Assembly: GCF_900232995.1 (NCBI RefSeq)
Contig: NZ_OCVX01000003.1
Coordinates: forward strand, 2,925,991-2,989,990
Reading direction: 5' to 3'
Origin: Mycobacterium simulans
Lineage (GTDB): Bacteria; Actinomycetota; Actinomycetes; Mycobacteriales; Mycobacteriaceae
DNA length: 64,000 bases
In this document: in pieces, positions 26,162-42,411 of the stretch
How the letters are laid out: every line of letters starts with the position of its first letter
How positions within the stretch are numbered: the first letter of the stretch is position 1
The notes under the pieces: generated by a model
Seen by the model: only the letters and a program-made list of their open reading frames with translations
Databases searched by the model: none
Told to the model about the DNA's origin: nothing
Program-made: the position numbers and the translations under genes

Positions 26162-26165
<4 letters not shown>
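24840..26165 (+). CDS. thrA: Homoserine dehydrogenase
   Basis: The 441-residue protein reduces aspartate semialdehyde to homoserine with NAD(P)H. It begins with the Rossmann motif [15 protein letters not shown], then [12 protein letters not shown] and VTANKALLS. The catalytic region contains [11 protein letters not shown] and [20 protein letters not shown] with the catalytic Lys. The C-terminal ACT domain ([26 protein letters not shown]) is the usual site of threonine feedback. It starts at a GTG three bases after lysA and ends in an ATGA overlap with thrC. It is also called hom. Confidence 0.95.
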
Positions 26166-28197
<2,032 letters not shown>

Positions 28198-28221
28198 TCC
28201 ACACCGCCGCGGGGGGTTTGC

Positions 28222-28250
28222 TTGCTTCCGGCCAGGAAGCGGGCTATCCT
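28222..28250 (+). promoter_or_regulatory. Candidate rho promoter
   Basis: TTGCTT (28222-28227) and TATCCT (28245-28250) are separated by 17 bases, a sigma-A type spacing, about 210 bases before the rho GTG. A short hairpin (GCTTCC/GGAAGC, 28224-28240) overlaps the spacer. The long leader to 28461 has no reading frame I recognise and may serve rho autoregulation. Confidence 0.4.
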
Positions 28251-28461
28251 CGGAGCCGTCCAGCAATCGCAGCATCTGCATCTGCATCCATACTGCCTTG
28301 CCGCTAGGACAACACCAATTCTTCTCGTGGACGAGGTTCGCCGTTTTCGCCGCCCCAGGCGATCACCGTTGCAGAGTCGACAGTTGGGCGCACTCGGCGA
28401 TTTGGCTGAATGCAACGAACCCCTCGTCTGACGTAACCAGCGGGGGAGAGAAAGGAAATCC

Positions 28462-30336
28462 GTGACTGATACGGACCTCATCACGGCTGGCGGAAGCACC
28501 GACGCCAATAAGCAGTCGGATTCCGCGACCACAGAGACTCCAGACGTCAAAACCAATCCAGACGTCAAAACCAGTGCGCCCGCAGGCTCACTGACCACCA
28601 TGGTGCTGCCCGAGCTGCGGGCGCTGGCTAACCAAGCCGGCGTCAAGGGGACCTCGGGCATGCGCAAGAGCGAACTGATTGCCGCGATTCAGGAAATCAG
28701 GGGGCAGGCCAACGGCGTATCGGCCGGTGGTGCCTCGACTCAAGAGTCCGGCCAACCGTCCGGGCAGCAATCGGGCAACGCCGACTCGCCGGCCGCAGCC
28801 GAGACCCCGGCTGCCCAAGAGGCTCCTCAAGCAGCCGCCCAAACCCAGGCCCAACAGGGCCAGAGCGATTCCTCCGGCGACGCGCCGCGTAGGGAACGAC
28901 GCGCAGGCTCCCGCGACGCGGGATCGCCCGCTACCGCGACCGAGGACACCGCCACCCGGGGCGCTGACACCCGCCAAGCGACCCAACCGGACACCAAGAC
29001 CGACGGCCGCGCCCCGGAGCCGGGTACCGATCAAAGCGGTGATCAACAGGGCTCGGGGCAACAAACTCGTACCGACGAGGACGGCGAGGGACGCCAGGGC
29101 CGGCGGGGACGCCGCTTTCGCGACCGCCGGCGCCGCGGTGAACGGACGGGCGACGGCGCCGAAGCCGAACTGCGTGAGGACGACGTTGTCCAGCCGGTGG
29201 CCGGCATCCTTGACGTCCTGGACAACTATGCGTTCGTGCGTACCTCCGGTTACCTGGCCGGTCCGCATGACGTGTATGTGTCGATGAACATGGTGCGCAA
29301 GAACGGCCTGCGCCGCGGTGATGCGGTGACGGGCGCGGTTCGGGTGCCCCGAGAAGGCGAGGCAGGCGACAGAAATCCGCGGCAGAAATTCAACCCGCTG
29401 GTGCGCCTGGACAGCATCAACGGTGGATCGATCGAAGATGCCAAGAAGCGGCCCGAGTTCGGCAAGCTGACGCCGTTGTACCCCAACCAGCGGCTTCGTT
29501 TGGAGACCACCACCGAACGGCTGACCACTCGCGTCATCGACCTCATCATGCCGATCGGCAAGGGCCAGCGTGCGCTGATCGTGTCGCCACCCAAGGCCGG
29601 CAAGACGACGATTCTGCAGGACATCGCCAACGCCATCACCAGGAACAACCCGGAATGCCACCTGATGGTTGTGCTGGTCGACGAGCGGCCTGAAGAGGTC
29701 ACCGACATGCAGCGCTCGGTAAAGGGAGAGGTGATCGCCTCGACGTTCGACCGGCCGCCGTCGGACCACACGTCGGTCGCCGAGTTAGCGATTGAGCGGG
29801 CCAAGCGGCTCGTGGAGCAGGGCAAAGACGTCGTCGTGCTGCTCGACTCGATCACCCGACTGGGCCGCGCCTACAACAACGCCTCACCGGCGTCGGGCCG
29901 CATCCTGTCCGGTGGTGTCGACTCCACCGCGCTGTATCCGCCCAAGCGCTTCCTGGGCGCCGCACGCAATATCGAGGAAGGCGGGTCGCTGACCATCATC
30001 GCCACCGCGATGGTCGAGACCGGGTCCACCGGTGACACCGTCATCTTCGAGGAGTTCAAGGGCACCGGCAATGCCGAGCTCAAGCTGGACCGCAAGATCG
30101 CCGAGCGGCGGGGATTCCCCGCGGTCGACGTCAACCCATCCGGCACCCGCAAGGACGAGCTCCTGCTTTCGCCCGACGAGTTCGCGATCGTGCACAAGCT
30201 GCGCCGGGTCCTGTCGGGGTTGGATTCCCACCAAGCCATCGACTTGCTGATGTCGCAGCTGCGCAAGACGAAGAACAACTACGAATTCCTGGTCCAGGTG
30301 TCCAAGACGACGCCGGGGTCGATGGATAACGACTAG
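28462..30336 (+). CDS. rho: Transcription termination factor Rho
   Basis: The 624-residue ring helicase ends transcripts by translocating along RNA. Residues 40-80 hold the N-terminal helix bundle (LPELRALANQAGVKGTSGMRKSELIAAIQEIRG). Residues about 80-235 form the low-complexity Gln/Thr/Arg-rich insertion typical of actinobacterial Rho. The cold-shock RNA-binding domain follows (GILDVLDNYAFVRTSGY). Then come Walker A SPPKAGKTTIL, Walker B MVVLVDERPEEVTDM, and the C-terminal Q- and R-loop region. It is about 20 residues longer than the M. tuberculosis protein, all within the insertion. The GTG has GAGAAAGGA upstream. Confidence 0.97.
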   Translation: MTDTDLITAGGSTDANKQSDSATTETPDVKTNPDVKTSAPAGSLTTMVLPELRALANQAGVKGTSGMRKSELIAAIQEIRGQANGVSAGGASTQESGQPSGQQSGNADSPAAAETPAAQEAPQAAAQTQAQQGQSDSSGDAPRRERRAGSRDAGSPATATEDTATRGADTRQATQPDTKTDGRAPEPGTDQSGDQQGSGQQTRTDEDGEGRQGRRGRRFRDRRRRGERTGDGAEAELREDDVVQPVAGILDVLDNYAFVRTSGYLAGPHDVYVSMNMVRKNGLRRGDAVTGAVRVPREGEAGDRNPRQKFNPLVRLDSINGGSIEDAKKRPEFGKLTPLYPNQRLRLETTTERLTTRVIDLIMPIGKGQRALIVSPPKAGKTTILQDIANAITRNNPECHLMVVLVDERPEEVTDMQRSVKGEVIASTFDRPPSDHTSVAELAIERAKRLVEQGKDVVVLLDSITRLGRAYNNASPASGRILSGGVDSTALYPPKRFLGAARNIEEGGSLTIIATAMVETGSTGDTVIFEEFKGTGNAELKLDRKIAERRGFPAVDVNPSGTRKDELLLSPDEFAIVHKLRRVLSGLDSHQAIDLLMSQLRKTKNNYEFLVQVSKTTPGSMDND

Positions 30337-30405
30337 CCCGGTGCTTTGGGTGGGCAGTGGTTGACCTGGCATAATCGATGTTCGACTTCGATCACAGAGG
30401 ACAGC

Positions 30406-30645
30406 ATGAAGACTGAAATTCATCCCGCCTACGAGGAAACCACCGTGGTGTGCGGATGCGGCAATACGTTCCAGACGCGAAGCACCAAGCCCGGTGGCCG
30501 CATCGTGGTCGAGGTTTGTTCGCAGTGCCACCCGTTCTACACCGGCAAGCAAAAGATCCTGGACAGCGGCGGCCGGGTCGCCCGCTTCGAGAAGCGCTAC
30601 GGCAAGCGCAAGGCGGCTGACAAGGCCGAATCAGCCGACAAATAG
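30406..30645 (+). CDS. rpmE: 50S ribosomal protein L31
   Basis: The 79-residue protein is L31 of the zinc-binding type. Cysteines occur in VCGCGNTF and [11 protein letters not shown], the latter being the classic [12 protein letters not shown] signature. The basic C-terminus ([13 protein letters not shown]) binds rRNA. The ATG at 30406 follows AGAGGA. It lies 69 bases after rho and 92 before prfA. Confidence 0.95.
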   Translation: MKTEIHPAYEETTVVCGCGNTFQTRSTKPGGRIVVEVCSQCHPFYTGKQKILDSGGRVARFEKRYGKRKAADKAESADK

Positions 30646-30737
30646 CTGGCTAACCGACGCCCGAACTGTGCTGAATCGGCGCAGGCCGGGCGTCGGTTGC
30701 GTTGCGGCAGTCGGCCCGCTTCAGGAGGAAGGTCAGC

Positions 30738-31811
30738 ATGACGCAGCCGGTGCAGGCGATTGACGTCCTGCTCGCCGAACACGCCGAACTCGAGCTTGCT
30801 CTGGCAGATCCGGAACTGCACAGCAAGCCGGACGAGGCGCGCAAAGTCGGACGCCGCTTCGCACGACTGGCCCCGATCGTCGCAACCCACCGCAAGCTGG
30901 TGTCCGCGCGCGAAGACCTCGAGACCGCACGCGAGCTGGCCGCGTCCGATGAGTCGTTCGCCGAGGAGGTCTCCGAATTGGAGGCCAGGGTAACCGAACT
31001 GGACACCCAACTCACCGACATGCTGGCACCGCGCGACCCGCATGACGCCGACGACATCGTGCTCGAAGTCAAATCCGGTGAGGGGGGCGAAGAGTCGGCG
31101 TTATTCGCGGCCGATCTGGCCAGGATGTACATCCGCTACGCTGAGCGGCATGGCTGGACGGTGACGGTGCTGGACGAGACGACTTCGGATCTCGGCGGCT
31201 ACAAGGACGCGACGCTGGCCATTGCGAGCAAAGGCGATTCGTCCGACGGCGTGTGGTCGCGAATGAAATTCGAGGGCGGTGTCCACCGGGTGCAGCGAGT
31301 TCCAGTCACGGAATCCCAAGGCCGCGTACACACTTCGGCCGCAGGTGTGCTGGTCTATCCCGAGCCCGAAGAAGTCGGCGAGGTGCAGATCGACGAGTCG
31401 GATTTGCGCATCGACGTCTACCGATCTTCCGGCAAGGGCGGCCAGGGTGTTAATACCACCGACTCCGCGGTCCGGATCACGCACCTGCCCACCGGGATTG
31501 TCGTCACCTGCCAAAATGAACGCTCTCAGCTGCAGAACAAAGCCCGTGCGCTGCAGGTGTTGGCCGCGCGCCTGCAGGCATTGGCCGAGGAGCAGGCGCT
31601 GGCCGACGCTTCGGCGGATCGGGCCAGCCAGATCCGCACTGTCGACCGCAGCGAACGCATTCGCACCTACAACTTTCCGGAAAACCGGATCACCGATCAC
31701 CGGATCGGCTTCAAGTCACACAATCTCGATCAAGTCCTCGACGGTGACCTGGATGCGCTGTTCGACGCGCTGGCTGCCGCCGACAAGCAGTCCCGGCTAC
31801 AACAGGCATGA
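30738..31811 (+). CDS. prfA: Peptide chain release factor 1
   Basis: The 357-residue protein recognises UAA and UAG and releases the finished peptide. It has the N-terminal helical domain, the codon-reading domain ([22 protein letters not shown], with PVT as the RF1 equivalent of PxT), and the catalytic [16 protein letters not shown] loop with GGQ. The glutamine of GGQ is the expected target of the methyltransferase encoded immediately downstream. AGGAGGAAGG precedes the ATG at 30738. Length equals the M. tuberculosis protein. Confidence 0.97.
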   Translation: MTQPVQAIDVLLAEHAELELALADPELHSKPDEARKVGRRFARLAPIVATHRKLVSAREDLETARELAASDESFAEEVSELEARVTELDTQLTDMLAPRDPHDADDIVLEVKSGEGGEESALFAADLARMYIRYAERHGWTVTVLDETTSDLGGYKDATLAIASKGDSSDGVWSRMKFEGGVHRVQRVPVTESQGRVHTSAAGVLVYPEPEEVGEVQIDESDLRIDVYRSSGKGGQGVNTTDSAVRITHLPTGIVVTCQNERSQLQNKARALQVLAARLQALAEEQALADASADRASQIRTVDRSERIRTYNFPENRITDHRIGFKSHNLDQVLDGDLDALFDALAAADKQSRLQQA

Positions 31812-32680
31812 CCTCGCTGGGGCGCTCCACCTCGCTGCGGCACGCAATCGACACCGCCGCGGAGCTACTCGCCGACGCGGGCATCGACTCGGCACGGTGC
31901 GACGCCGAGCAGTTGGCGGCTCACCTGGCGGGTGTCGAACGTGGCCGGCTGCCGTTGATCGAGCCGCCCAGCGAGGAGTTTTTCGGGCGCTACCACGAGG
32001 CCGTCGCCGCGCGTTCGCGACGGGTGCCGTTGCAGCATCTCACCGGGACGGTGTCCTTCGGGCCGGTGTTGCTGCAGGTCGGCCCTGGCGTGTTCATCCC
32101 GCGCCCGGAGACCGAGGCGATACTGGCATGGGCCACCGCGCAATCGCTTCCGGCGCGACCCGTGATCGTCGACCTGTGCACTGGATCTGGCGCATTGGCG
32201 GTCGCGCTCGCCCGGCATCGGCCGGCGGCCAGGATCATCGGCATCGACAACTCCGAAGCCGCCCTCGGTTATGCACGCCGCAACGCCGCGGGCACCACGA
32301 TCGAACTGGTGCGAGCCGACGTCGGGACACCCGGTCTGCTCCCCGAACTCGACGGACAGGTCGACCTCGTCGTCGCCAATCCGCCCTACGTTCCCGACGA
32401 TGCCGTTCTGGAACCTGAAGTGGCACAGCATGATCCACCCGATGCGGTGTTCGGCGGGCCGGACGGTATGGTGGTGATTTCGGCGATTGGCCGCCTCGCC
32501 GCGCGTTGGCTGCGTTCCAGTGGCCTGTTCGCGGTCGAGCACGACGACGCGACGTCGGAATTGACCGTCGAATTGATCAGCAGCACAGGCGCTTTCGACG
32601 ACGTGATGCCCCGCACGGATCTCGCGGGACGGCCAAGGTTCGTGACTGCCCGCAGGACGGGGGGCGGCGCCGTTGAGTAG
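31808..32680 (+). CDS. prmC: Release factor glutamine methyltransferase
   Basis: The 290-residue SAM-dependent enzyme methylates the GGQ glutamine of release factors. It has the N-terminal five-helix bundle, PLQHLTG, the FIPRPETE segment, the SAM motif [15 protein letters not shown] and the diagnostic catalytic NPPYVP. It overlaps prfA by 4 bases (ATGA), matching its substrate gene. It is also known as hemK. Confidence 0.95.
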   Translation: MTSLGRSTSLRHAIDTAAELLADAGIDSARCDAEQLAAHLAGVERGRLPLIEPPSEEFFGRYHEAVAARSRRVPLQHLTGTVSFGPVLLQVGPGVFIPRPETEAILAWATAQSLPARPVIVDLCTGSGALAVALARHRPAARIIGIDNSEAALGYARRNAAGTTIELVRADVGTPGLLPELDGQVDLVVANPPYVPDDAVLEPEVAQHDPPDAVFGGPDGMVVISAIGRLAARWLRSSGLFAVEHDDATSELTVELISSTGAFDDVMPRTDLAGRPRFVTARRTGGGAVE

Positions 32681-33326
32681 CCTGTTCGACTGCGCTTACC
32701 CCGATCAGCGGTCACGCGGACTCGAGGCCGCGGTCGGAGCGCTCAAGGCCGGCCGACTGGTCGTCATGCCGACCGATACCGTCTACGGAATCGGCGCCGA
32801 CGCCTTCGACAGCACCGCAGTTGATGCGTTGTTGTCGGCCAAGGGGCGTGGGCGCGATATGCCGGTCGGTGTGCTGGTCGGGTCCTGGCACACGATTGAG
32901 GGCCTGGTCTACTCGATGCCCGACGGGGCACGCGAGCTGATCCGCGCGTTTTGGCCGGGCGCCCTGAGCCTGGTCGTAGTGCAGGCGCCGTCTCTGCAGT
33001 GGGACCTTGGCAATGCCTATGGCACCGTGATGCTGCGAATGCCGTTGCACCCGGTCGCCATCGAGTTGTTGCGTGAAGTAGGGCCCATGGCGGTTTCCAG
33101 CGCCAACATCTCGGGCCGGCCGGCCGCCGTCGACGTCGCCGATGCGCGCCACCAGCTCGGCGATCTCGTCGACGTGTATCTCGATGCAGGTCCGTCCGCA
33201 CAGCAGGCCGCGTCGACGATCGTCGACCTGACCGGAGCCGCCCCCCGCATCCTGCGATCGGGGCCGGTCAGCACGGAGCGGATCGCCGAAGTGCTGGGGC
33301 TGGACCCGGCGACCTTGACCGAGTAG
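32673..33326 (+). CDS. L-threonylcarbamoyladenylate synthase (Sua5/YciO/YrdC)
   Basis: The 217-residue protein has the YrdC fold. LKAGRLVVMPTDTVYGIGADA is the N-terminal signature, then KGRGRDMPVGVLVG, FWPGALSLVV, LRMPLHP and the nucleotide-binding PMAVSSANISG. The enzyme makes threonylcarbamoyl-AMP from threonine, bicarbonate and ATP for the t6A37 tRNA modification. TTG 32673 overlaps prmC by 8 bases. It corresponds to Rv1301 by order and sequence. Confidence 0.9.
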   Translation: MSSLFDCAYPDQRSRGLEAAVGALKAGRLVVMPTDTVYGIGADAFDSTAVDALLSAKGRGRDMPVGVLVGSWHTIEGLVYSMPDGARELIRAFWPGALSLVVVQAPSLQWDLGNAYGTVMLRMPLHPVAIELLREVGPMAVSSANISGRPAAVDVADARHQLGDLVDVYLDAGPSAQQAASTIVDLTGAAPRILRSGPVSTERIAEVLGLDPATLTE

Positions 33327-33406
33327 GCACTGAAACCTTCTCGCACGTAGCGTCTCGGTAGCGTCTCGGCCCCAGCGGCGAGCGCAGTTATCCGGGCCTC
33401 AGGTTG

Positions 33407-34621
33407 GTGCAGTACCGTCGCGACGTGTCCAGCGATGTGGCCAGCCTTGCCGGCGGCTTGCTCGCCCTTTCTGATCGCAGCGCCGGTGTTCCGCTGCGCG
33501 AGCTCGCGCTTGTCGGGCTGACGGCGGCGATCATCACCTATTTCGCGACCGGGCCGGTGCGGGTGTTGGCTACCCGCCTGGGAGCCGTCGCCTATCCGCG
33601 CGAACGAGACGTGCATGTGAAGCCAACCCCCCGGATGGGTGGACTGGCGATGTTTCTCGGTGTCGTTTCCGCGGTCTTTCTCGCCTCCCAGCTTCCGGCT
33701 CTGACCCGCGGGTTCGTCTACTCCACCGGCATGCCCGCGGTGTTAGTGGCGGGTGCGGTGATCATGGGCATCGGTCTGATCGACGACCGTTGGGGCTTGG
33801 ACGCCCTGACGAAGTTCGCCGGACAGATCACGGCGGCAAGCGTGCTGGTGACCATGGGTGTCGCGTGGAGTGTGCTGTATATACCGTTCGGCGGGGTCGG
33901 CACGATCGTGTTAGACCAAGCCTCGTCGATCCTGCTGACCCTGGCGCTGACCGTGTCGATCGTCAACGCGATGAACTTCGTCGATGGTCTCGACGGACTG
34001 GCCGCCGGGCTGGGCCTCATCACGGCCCTGGCGATCTGCATGTTCTCGGTCGGTCTACTACGTGACCACGGCGGCGACGTGTTGTACTACCCGCCCGCGG
34101 TGATTTCGGTGGTACTTGCCGGCGCATGTCTGGGCTTTCTGCCGCACAACTTCCACCGCGCCAGGATCTTCATGGGCGATTCCGGTTCGATGCTGATCGG
34201 GTTGATGCTCGCCGCTGCTTCCACGACGGCGGCCGGGCCAATCTCGCAGAACGCCTACGGCGCCCGGGATGTGTTTGCTCTGCTGTCGCCGTTCCTGCTG
34301 GTAGTGGCGGTCATGTTGGTACCAATGCTCGACTTGCTGCTCGCGATCGTGCGCCGCACCCGCGCGGGCCGCAGCGCGTTCAGCCCCGACAAGATGCACC
34401 TGCATCACCGGCTGCTGCAGATCGGTCATTCGCATCGCCGCGTGGTGCTGATCATCTACTTGTGGGTGAGCATCGTTGCGTTCGGCGCTGCGAGCACGAT
34501 CTTCTTCAACCCACGCCATACGGCGGCGGTCATGTTGGGCGCGATTTTTGTGGCGGGCGTCGCGACGGTGATCCCGTTGCTGCGCCGCCGAGATGACTAC
34601 TACGACCCGGACCTCGACTAG
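33407..34621 (+). CDS. wecA: Decaprenyl-phosphate GlcNAc-1-phosphate transferase
   Basis: The 404-residue polytopic membrane enzyme adds GlcNAc-1-P from UDP-GlcNAc to decaprenyl phosphate, starting the linker that joins arabinogalactan to peptidoglycan. It has about 11 hydrophobic helices, HVKPTPRMGGLAMFLG, the DDRW segment, NAMNFVDGLDGLAAG with catalytic Asp residues, FMGDSGSM, and a DKMHLHHRLL motif in the C-terminal loop. GTG 33407 (VQYRRDVSSDV) gives the same length as the M. tuberculosis protein. Also called rfe. Confidence 0.95.
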   Translation: MQYRRDVSSDVASLAGGLLALSDRSAGVPLRELALVGLTAAIITYFATGPVRVLATRLGAVAYPRERDVHVKPTPRMGGLAMFLGVVSAVFLASQLPALTRGFVYSTGMPAVLVAGAVIMGIGLIDDRWGLDALTKFAGQITAASVLVTMGVAWSVLYIPFGGVGTIVLDQASSILLTLALTVSIVNAMNFVDGLDGLAAGLGLITALAICMFSVGLLRDHGGDVLYYPPAVISVVLAGACLGFLPHNFHRARIFMGDSGSMLIGLMLAAASTTAAGPISQNAYGARDVFALLSPFLLVVAVMLVPMLDLLLAIVRRTRAGRSAFSPDKMHLHHRLLQIGHSHRRVVLIIYLWVSIVAFGAASTIFFNPRHTAAVMLGAIFVAGVATVIPLLRRRDDYYDPDLD

Positions 34622-34876
34622 CCCGGGCAGAGCCTACGACAACGAGTAGTAGTTGCGTCTGTCCTGTGGTACGGTGCAGCTAGAACCCCGAAAAAAACCT
34701 CGCGGGTTGCCGGCCCCCCGGCCCGTCGGATCCGTATCCGCGCGCGCCGATTAACGACCGACACAGGGAGCTACCCCTTGGGTGATTCCAGCGCGACCCT
34801 TGCGATACGCTCGGCGGGCCACCGATCAGTTGATCGGGCGGTTTCCGCTCCACCAACCTGGGATTGAGGTGCTGCA
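34622..34876. other. Intergenic region upstream of the ATP synthase operon
   Basis: The 255 bases before atpI should hold the atp promoter. I see no -35/-10 pair with acceptable spacing; TTGCGT (34653) and TACGGT (34670) are only 11 bases apart. There is no recognisable small gene. Confidence 0.4.
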
Positions 34877-35327
34877 GTGACGACACCAGCGCAGGACGCG
34901 CCGTTGGTGTTTCCCGCTGTTGCTTTCCGTCCCGTGCGGCTCTTGGTTATCAGCGTTGTCCTGACCGCGGTGGCGATGCTCATCGCGGGTTTAGCCGGGC
35001 ACCTACTGGTTGGGGTGTTCTTTGGTATCGGGTTGCTGCTGGGTTTGCTCAACGCACTGTTGGTGAGGCGATCGGTTGAGTCGATCACCGCGAAAGACCA
35101 TCCGCTGAAAAGGTCGATGGCACTGAACTCGGCGTCGCGGCTGGCAATCATCACCATCATCGGGTTGATCATCGCGTACGTTTTCCGGCCCGCTGGACTG
35201 GGCGTGGTGTTCGGATTGGCACTCTTCCAGGTGGTGCTGGTGCTATCTACCGCGCTGCCGGTCTGGAAGAAGCTGCGCACCGGGGAGCCCGCGGGATCGG
35301 AAGGGACGGAAGTGAGGAGCACCAGCG

Positions 35328-35335
<8 letters not shown>
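34877..35335 (+). CDS. atpI: ATP synthase accessory protein AtpI-like
   Basis: The 152-residue protein has four hydrophobic helices: [56 protein letters not shown] and [18 protein letters not shown]. It sits at the head of the atp operon in the position of AtpI, which helps c-ring assembly or Mg2+ supply in other bacteria. It corresponds to Rv1303. Its last bases overlap the atpB start by 8 bases. Confidence 0.85.
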
Positions 35336-36355
<1,020 letters not shown>

Positions 36356-36364
36356 TTCGCTGTG

Positions 36365-36880
36365 ATGGGTGACCTGAACTCTATTGTCCTGGCCTCGAGT
36401 CAGGCAGCAGAGGAAGGTGGCAAGAACAGCAACTTCCTCATTCCCAACGGCACCTTTTTCTTCGTGCTGGCCATCTTCTTGGTGGTGCTAGGCGTCATCG
36501 GGACTTTCGTCGTGCCGCCGATCCTGAAGGTGCTGCGGGAACGCGACGCCATGGTCGCCAAGACGCACGCCGACAACAAGAAGTCGGCCGAGCAGTTCGC
36601 CGCTGCCGAGGCCGATTACGAAGAAGCCATGAAGGAAGCCCGAATCCAGGCGTCGTCCTACCGCGATACTGCCCGCTCAGAGGGTCGTAAGGTCGTTGAA
36701 GACGCGCGCGCCCGTGCCGAGCAGGAAGTGGCATCGACGTTGCAACAGGCAAACGAGCAACTGAAGCGGGAGAAGGACGCCGTGGAATTGGACTTGCGCG
36801 CCAACGTTGGGACTATGTCGGCGACTTTGGCCACTCGAATCCTCGGTGTCGAGGTCACCACCCCGGCTGCGACGAGGTAG
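36365..36880 (+). CDS. atpF: ATP synthase Fo subunit b
   Basis: The 171-residue protein has one N-terminal membrane helix ([27 protein letters not shown]) and a long charged coiled coil that forms the peripheral stalk. The ATG at 36365 gives the M. tuberculosis length; a GTG three bases upstream is an alternative. Nine bases separate it from atpE. Confidence 0.95.
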   Translation: MGDLNSIVLASSQAAEEGGKNSNFLIPNGTFFFVLAIFLVVLGVIGTFVVPPILKVLRERDAMVAKTHADNKKSAEQFAAAEADYEEAMKEARIQASSYRDTARSEGRKVVEDARARAEQEVASTLQQANEQLKREKDAVELDLRANVGTMSATLATRILGVEVTTPAATR

Positions 36881-36886
36881 CTCGCT

Positions 36887-38227
36887 ATGTCGACATTTAT
36901 CGGACAGTTGGTCGGTTTCGCGGCCATCGTGCTCCTGATATGGCGCTATGTTGTGCCGCCGGTCCGCCGTTTGATGAGCGCCCGGCAAGAAATGGTGCGT
37001 CAGCAGTTGCAAGATGCGGCTGCCGCTGCCGATCGGCTGGCCCAGTCGACTACGGCCCATAGCAAGGCCGTGGAGGCCGCCAAGGCGGAGGCGCAGCGCG
37101 TCGTCGAAGAGGCCAAGACAGACGCCGAACGCATCACGGAGCAGCTGCAGGCCCAAGCCGAAGCCGAGGCGGAACGCATCAAGGTGCAGGGCGTCAGTCA
37201 GGTCGAGCTGCTGCGGACACAGCTGGCCCGTCAGCTTCGGCTGGAGCTCGGCCACGAATCCGTGCGCCTGGCAGGGGAATTGGTCCGCGACTACGTTGCC
37301 GATGAGGCGCAGCAGTCGGCCACCGTCGATCGTTTCCTCGACGAGCTCGAGGCAATGGCGCCGGAGGCGGCCGACGTCGAATATCCGTTGTTGGCCAAGA
37401 TGCGTTCGGCGAGTCGGCGAGCGCTGGGCGGCCTGGTGGATCGCTTCGGCACGATAGCCAGGGGCCTTGACACAGATGGCCTCTCCACACTTGCCGGCGA
37501 GCTGGTGTCGGTCGCCAAGATGCTCGACCGCGAAATCGTCGTCACCCGGTATCTCACCGTGCCCGCCGAAGACTCGGCACCCAGAGTCAGGTTGATCGAG
37601 CGGCTGGTGTCGGGCAAAGTCGGCGCCGCCACCCTCGACGTGCTACGTGCGGCCGTCTCGGAGCGCTGGTCGGCTAACACCGATCTCGTAGACGCGATAG
37701 AGCACGTGTCTCGCCAAGCCCTGCTGGAAGTCGCCGAACGCGACGGCAAGGTCGACGAGGTCGAAGACCAGTTGTTCCGGTTCTCCCGCATTCTCGATGC
37801 GCAACCGCGACTTGCCGTCCTGTTGGGCGATCACACGAGCCCGGTCGAAGGTCGTATCGGGTTGCTGCGCAAGGTACTTGAGAGCTCGAGCGGCGACGTG
37901 AACCCGGTTGCCGCTGCGCTGTTGTCGCAGACCGTCGAGCTATTGAGAGGCCAGCCGGCCGAAGCGGCCGTGCTGTTCTTGGCCGAGGTGGCGGTGGCGC
38001 GCCGCGGTGAAATCGTCGCGCAGGTCAGTGCCGCGGCCGAGCTCGGCGATGCCCAGCGCACGCGCCTGACCCAAGTGCTTAGCCGCATTTATGGTCATCC
38101 GGTGACGGTGCAGCTGCAGATCGACGCCGGATTGCTGGGTGGGCTCTTGATCGCTGTTGGTGACGAGGTAATCGACGGAACGCTCTCGTCTCGTTTGGCC
38201 GCTGCCAAAGCGCAATTGCCCGACTAA
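36887..38227 (+). CDS. atpH: ATP synthase b-delta fusion subunit
   Basis: The 446-residue protein fuses a second b-type subunit to delta, an arrangement typical of mycobacteria. Residues 1-165 have one membrane helix ([23 protein letters not shown]) and a coiled coil. After a linker, the delta domain starts near residue 270 ([25 protein letters not shown]) and ends with the delta signature [22 protein letters not shown]. It joins the F1 head to the stator. Length equals the M. tuberculosis protein. Confidence 0.97.
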   Translation: MSTFIGQLVGFAAIVLLIWRYVVPPVRRLMSARQEMVRQQLQDAAAAADRLAQSTTAHSKAVEAAKAEAQRVVEEAKTDAERITEQLQAQAEAEAERIKVQGVSQVELLRTQLARQLRLELGHESVRLAGELVRDYVADEAQQSATVDRFLDELEAMAPEAADVEYPLLAKMRSASRRALGGLVDRFGTIARGLDTDGLSTLAGELVSVAKMLDREIVVTRYLTVPAEDSAPRVRLIERLVSGKVGAATLDVLRAAVSERWSANTDLVDAIEHVSRQALLEVAERDGKVDEVEDQLFRFSRILDAQPRLAVLLGDHTSPVEGRIGLLRKVLESSSGDVNPVAAALLSQTVELLRGQPAEAAVLFLAEVAVARRGEIVAQVSAAAELGDAQRTRLTQVLSRIYGHPVTVQLQIDAGLLGGLLIAVGDEVIDGTLSSRLAAAKAQLPD

Positions 38228-38259
38228 AAACGAAAACCGAAGTAGGAAGACGAAAAGCC

Positions 38260-39909
38260 ATGGCCGACTTGACAATCTCCGCTGATGACATTCAGAGCGC
38301 CATCGAAGAGTACGTAAGTTCTTTCACCTCCGACACTTCCCGCGAGGAGGTCGGTACCGTGGTCGACGCCGGCGACGGTATCGCGCACGTTGAAGGTTTG
38401 CCGTCGGTGATGACCCAGGAGTTGCTCGAGTTCCCTGGCGGAGTTCTCGGTGTCGCTCTCAACCTGGATGAGCACAGCGTCGGCGCGGTGATCCTGGGTG
38501 ACTTCGAGAACATCGAAGAGGGCCAACAGGTCAAGCGCACCGGGGAAGTTCTGTCGGTTCCGGTGGGCGACGGGTTCTTGGGTCGGGTGATCAACCCGCT
38601 CGGCCAGCCGATCGACGGGCGCGGGGATATCGAGTCCGATACCCGGCGTGCGCTGGAGCTTCAGGCACCGTCGGTGGTGCAGCGGCAAGGTGTGAAGGAG
38701 CCGCTGCAGACCGGCATCAAGGCAATCGACGCGATGACCCCCATTGGCCGCGGGCAGCGCCAGCTGATCATTGGCGACCGCAAGACCGGCAAGACCGCCG
38801 TCTGCGTCGACACCATCCTCAACCAGCGGCAGAACTGGGAAACCGGCGATCCGCAGCAGCAGGTGCGTTGCGTCTACGTGGCCATCGGGCAGAAGGGCAC
38901 CACTATCGCCGCGGTCCGGCGCGCTCTGGAAGAGGGCGGCGCCATGGACTACACCACCATCGTCGCGGCGCCGGCTTCGGACTCCGCCGGCTTCAAATGG
39001 CTTGCACCGTATACCGGTTCGGCGATCGCGCAGCACTGGATGTACGACGGCAAGCATGTGCTGATCGTCTTCGACGACTTGACCAAGCAGGCCGAGGCGT
39101 ACCGCGCGATCTCGCTGCTGCTGCGCCGTCCGCCCGGTCGCGAGGCGTATCCGGGCGACGTGTTCTACCTGCACTCCCGGCTGCTGGAGCGCTGCGCCAA
39201 ACTGTCCGACGAACTCGGCGGCGGCTCGCTGACGGGTCTGCCGATCATCGAGACCAAGGCCAACGACATCTCGGCGTACATCCCAACCAACGTCATCTCG
39301 ATCACCGACGGGCAGTGCTTCTTGGAGACCGACCTGTTCAACCAGGGCGTCCGCCCCGCCATCAACGTCGGTGTGTCGGTATCCCGGGTTGGCGGCGCCG
39401 CGCAGATCAAGGCAATGAAAGAGGTGGCAGGAAGTCTGCGCTTAGACCTGTCGCAGTACCGCGAGCTGGAAGCGTTCGCCGCTTTCGCTTCTGACCTGGA
39501 TGCCACATCGAAGGCGCAGTTGGAGCGCGGCGCACGACTGGTCGAGCTGCTGAAGCAGCCGCAATACCAGCCGATGCCGGTTGAGGAACAAGTGGTTTCG
39601 ATCTTCCTTGGTACCGGCGGTCACCTGGACTCGGTGCCCGTCGAGGACGTCAGACGGTTCGAAACCGAACTGCTGGACCATATGCGGGCATCCGAAGAAA
39701 AGATCCTCCAAGAGATCCGCGAGAGCCAGAAGCTCACCGACGAAAACGCCGACGCGCTCACGGAAGTCATCAAGAACTTCAAAAAGGGCTTCGCGGCTAC
39801 CGGTGGCGCCTCGGTGGTGCCCGACGAACATGTCGAGGCCCTGGATGAGGAGAAGTTGGCCAAGGAAGCGGTGAAGGTCAAAAAGCCGGCGCCGAAGAAG
39901 AAGAAGTAG
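38260..39909 (+). CDS. atpA: ATP synthase F1 subunit alpha
   Basis: The 549-residue subunit has the P-loop [10 protein letters not shown], the [40 protein letters not shown] region and the arginine finger in [11 protein letters not shown]. Residues beyond about 515 form the mycobacterial C-terminal extension ending [14 protein letters not shown], which in M. smegmatis and M. tuberculosis suppresses ATP hydrolysis. Confidence 0.97.
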   Translation: MADLTISADDIQSAIEEYVSSFTSDTSREEVGTVVDAGDGIAHVEGLPSVMTQELLEFPGGVLGVALNLDEHSVGAVILGDFENIEEGQQVKRTGEVLSVPVGDGFLGRVINPLGQPIDGRGDIESDTRRALELQAPSVVQRQGVKEPLQTGIKAIDAMTPIGRGQRQLIIGDRKTGKTAVCVDTILNQRQNWETGDPQQQVRCVYVAIGQKGTTIAAVRRALEEGGAMDYTTIVAAPASDSAGFKWLAPYTGSAIAQHWMYDGKHVLIVFDDLTKQAEAYRAISLLLRRPPGREAYPGDVFYLHSRLLERCAKLSDELGGGSLTGLPIIETKANDISAYIPTNVISITDGQCFLETDLFNQGVRPAINVGVSVSRVGGAAQIKAMKEVAGSLRLDLSQYRELEAFAAFASDLDATSKAQLERGARLVELLKQPQYQPMPVEEQVVSIFLGTGGHLDSVPVEDVRRFETELLDHMRASEEKILQEIRESQKLTDENADALTEVIKNFKKGFAATGGASVVPDEHVEALDEEKLAKEAVKVKKPAPKKKK

Positions 39910-39915
39910 CTAACC

Positions 39916-42323
<2,408 letters not shown>

Positions 42324-42411
42324 TGGCGATCGCAAACGCGGCGAAGCCGGGGCGCAGCGGGTCGCCACTCATCAGACCTAGGGTCCGGGCTGAGTCGAAA
42401 GGCGGTGTGTA

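Noticed and set aside
28588-29769. A 393-codon minus-strand frame opposite rho
   Set aside because: It covers the low-complexity insertion and core of rho; no independent signal.
34653-34675. TTGCGT/TACGGT as an atp operon promoter
   Set aside because: The spacing is only 11 bases, too short for a sigma-A promoter.
38224-39174. A 316-codon minus-strand frame opposite atpA
   Set aside because: Same reasoning: atpA is complete and conserved, and the opposite frame has no family resemblance.
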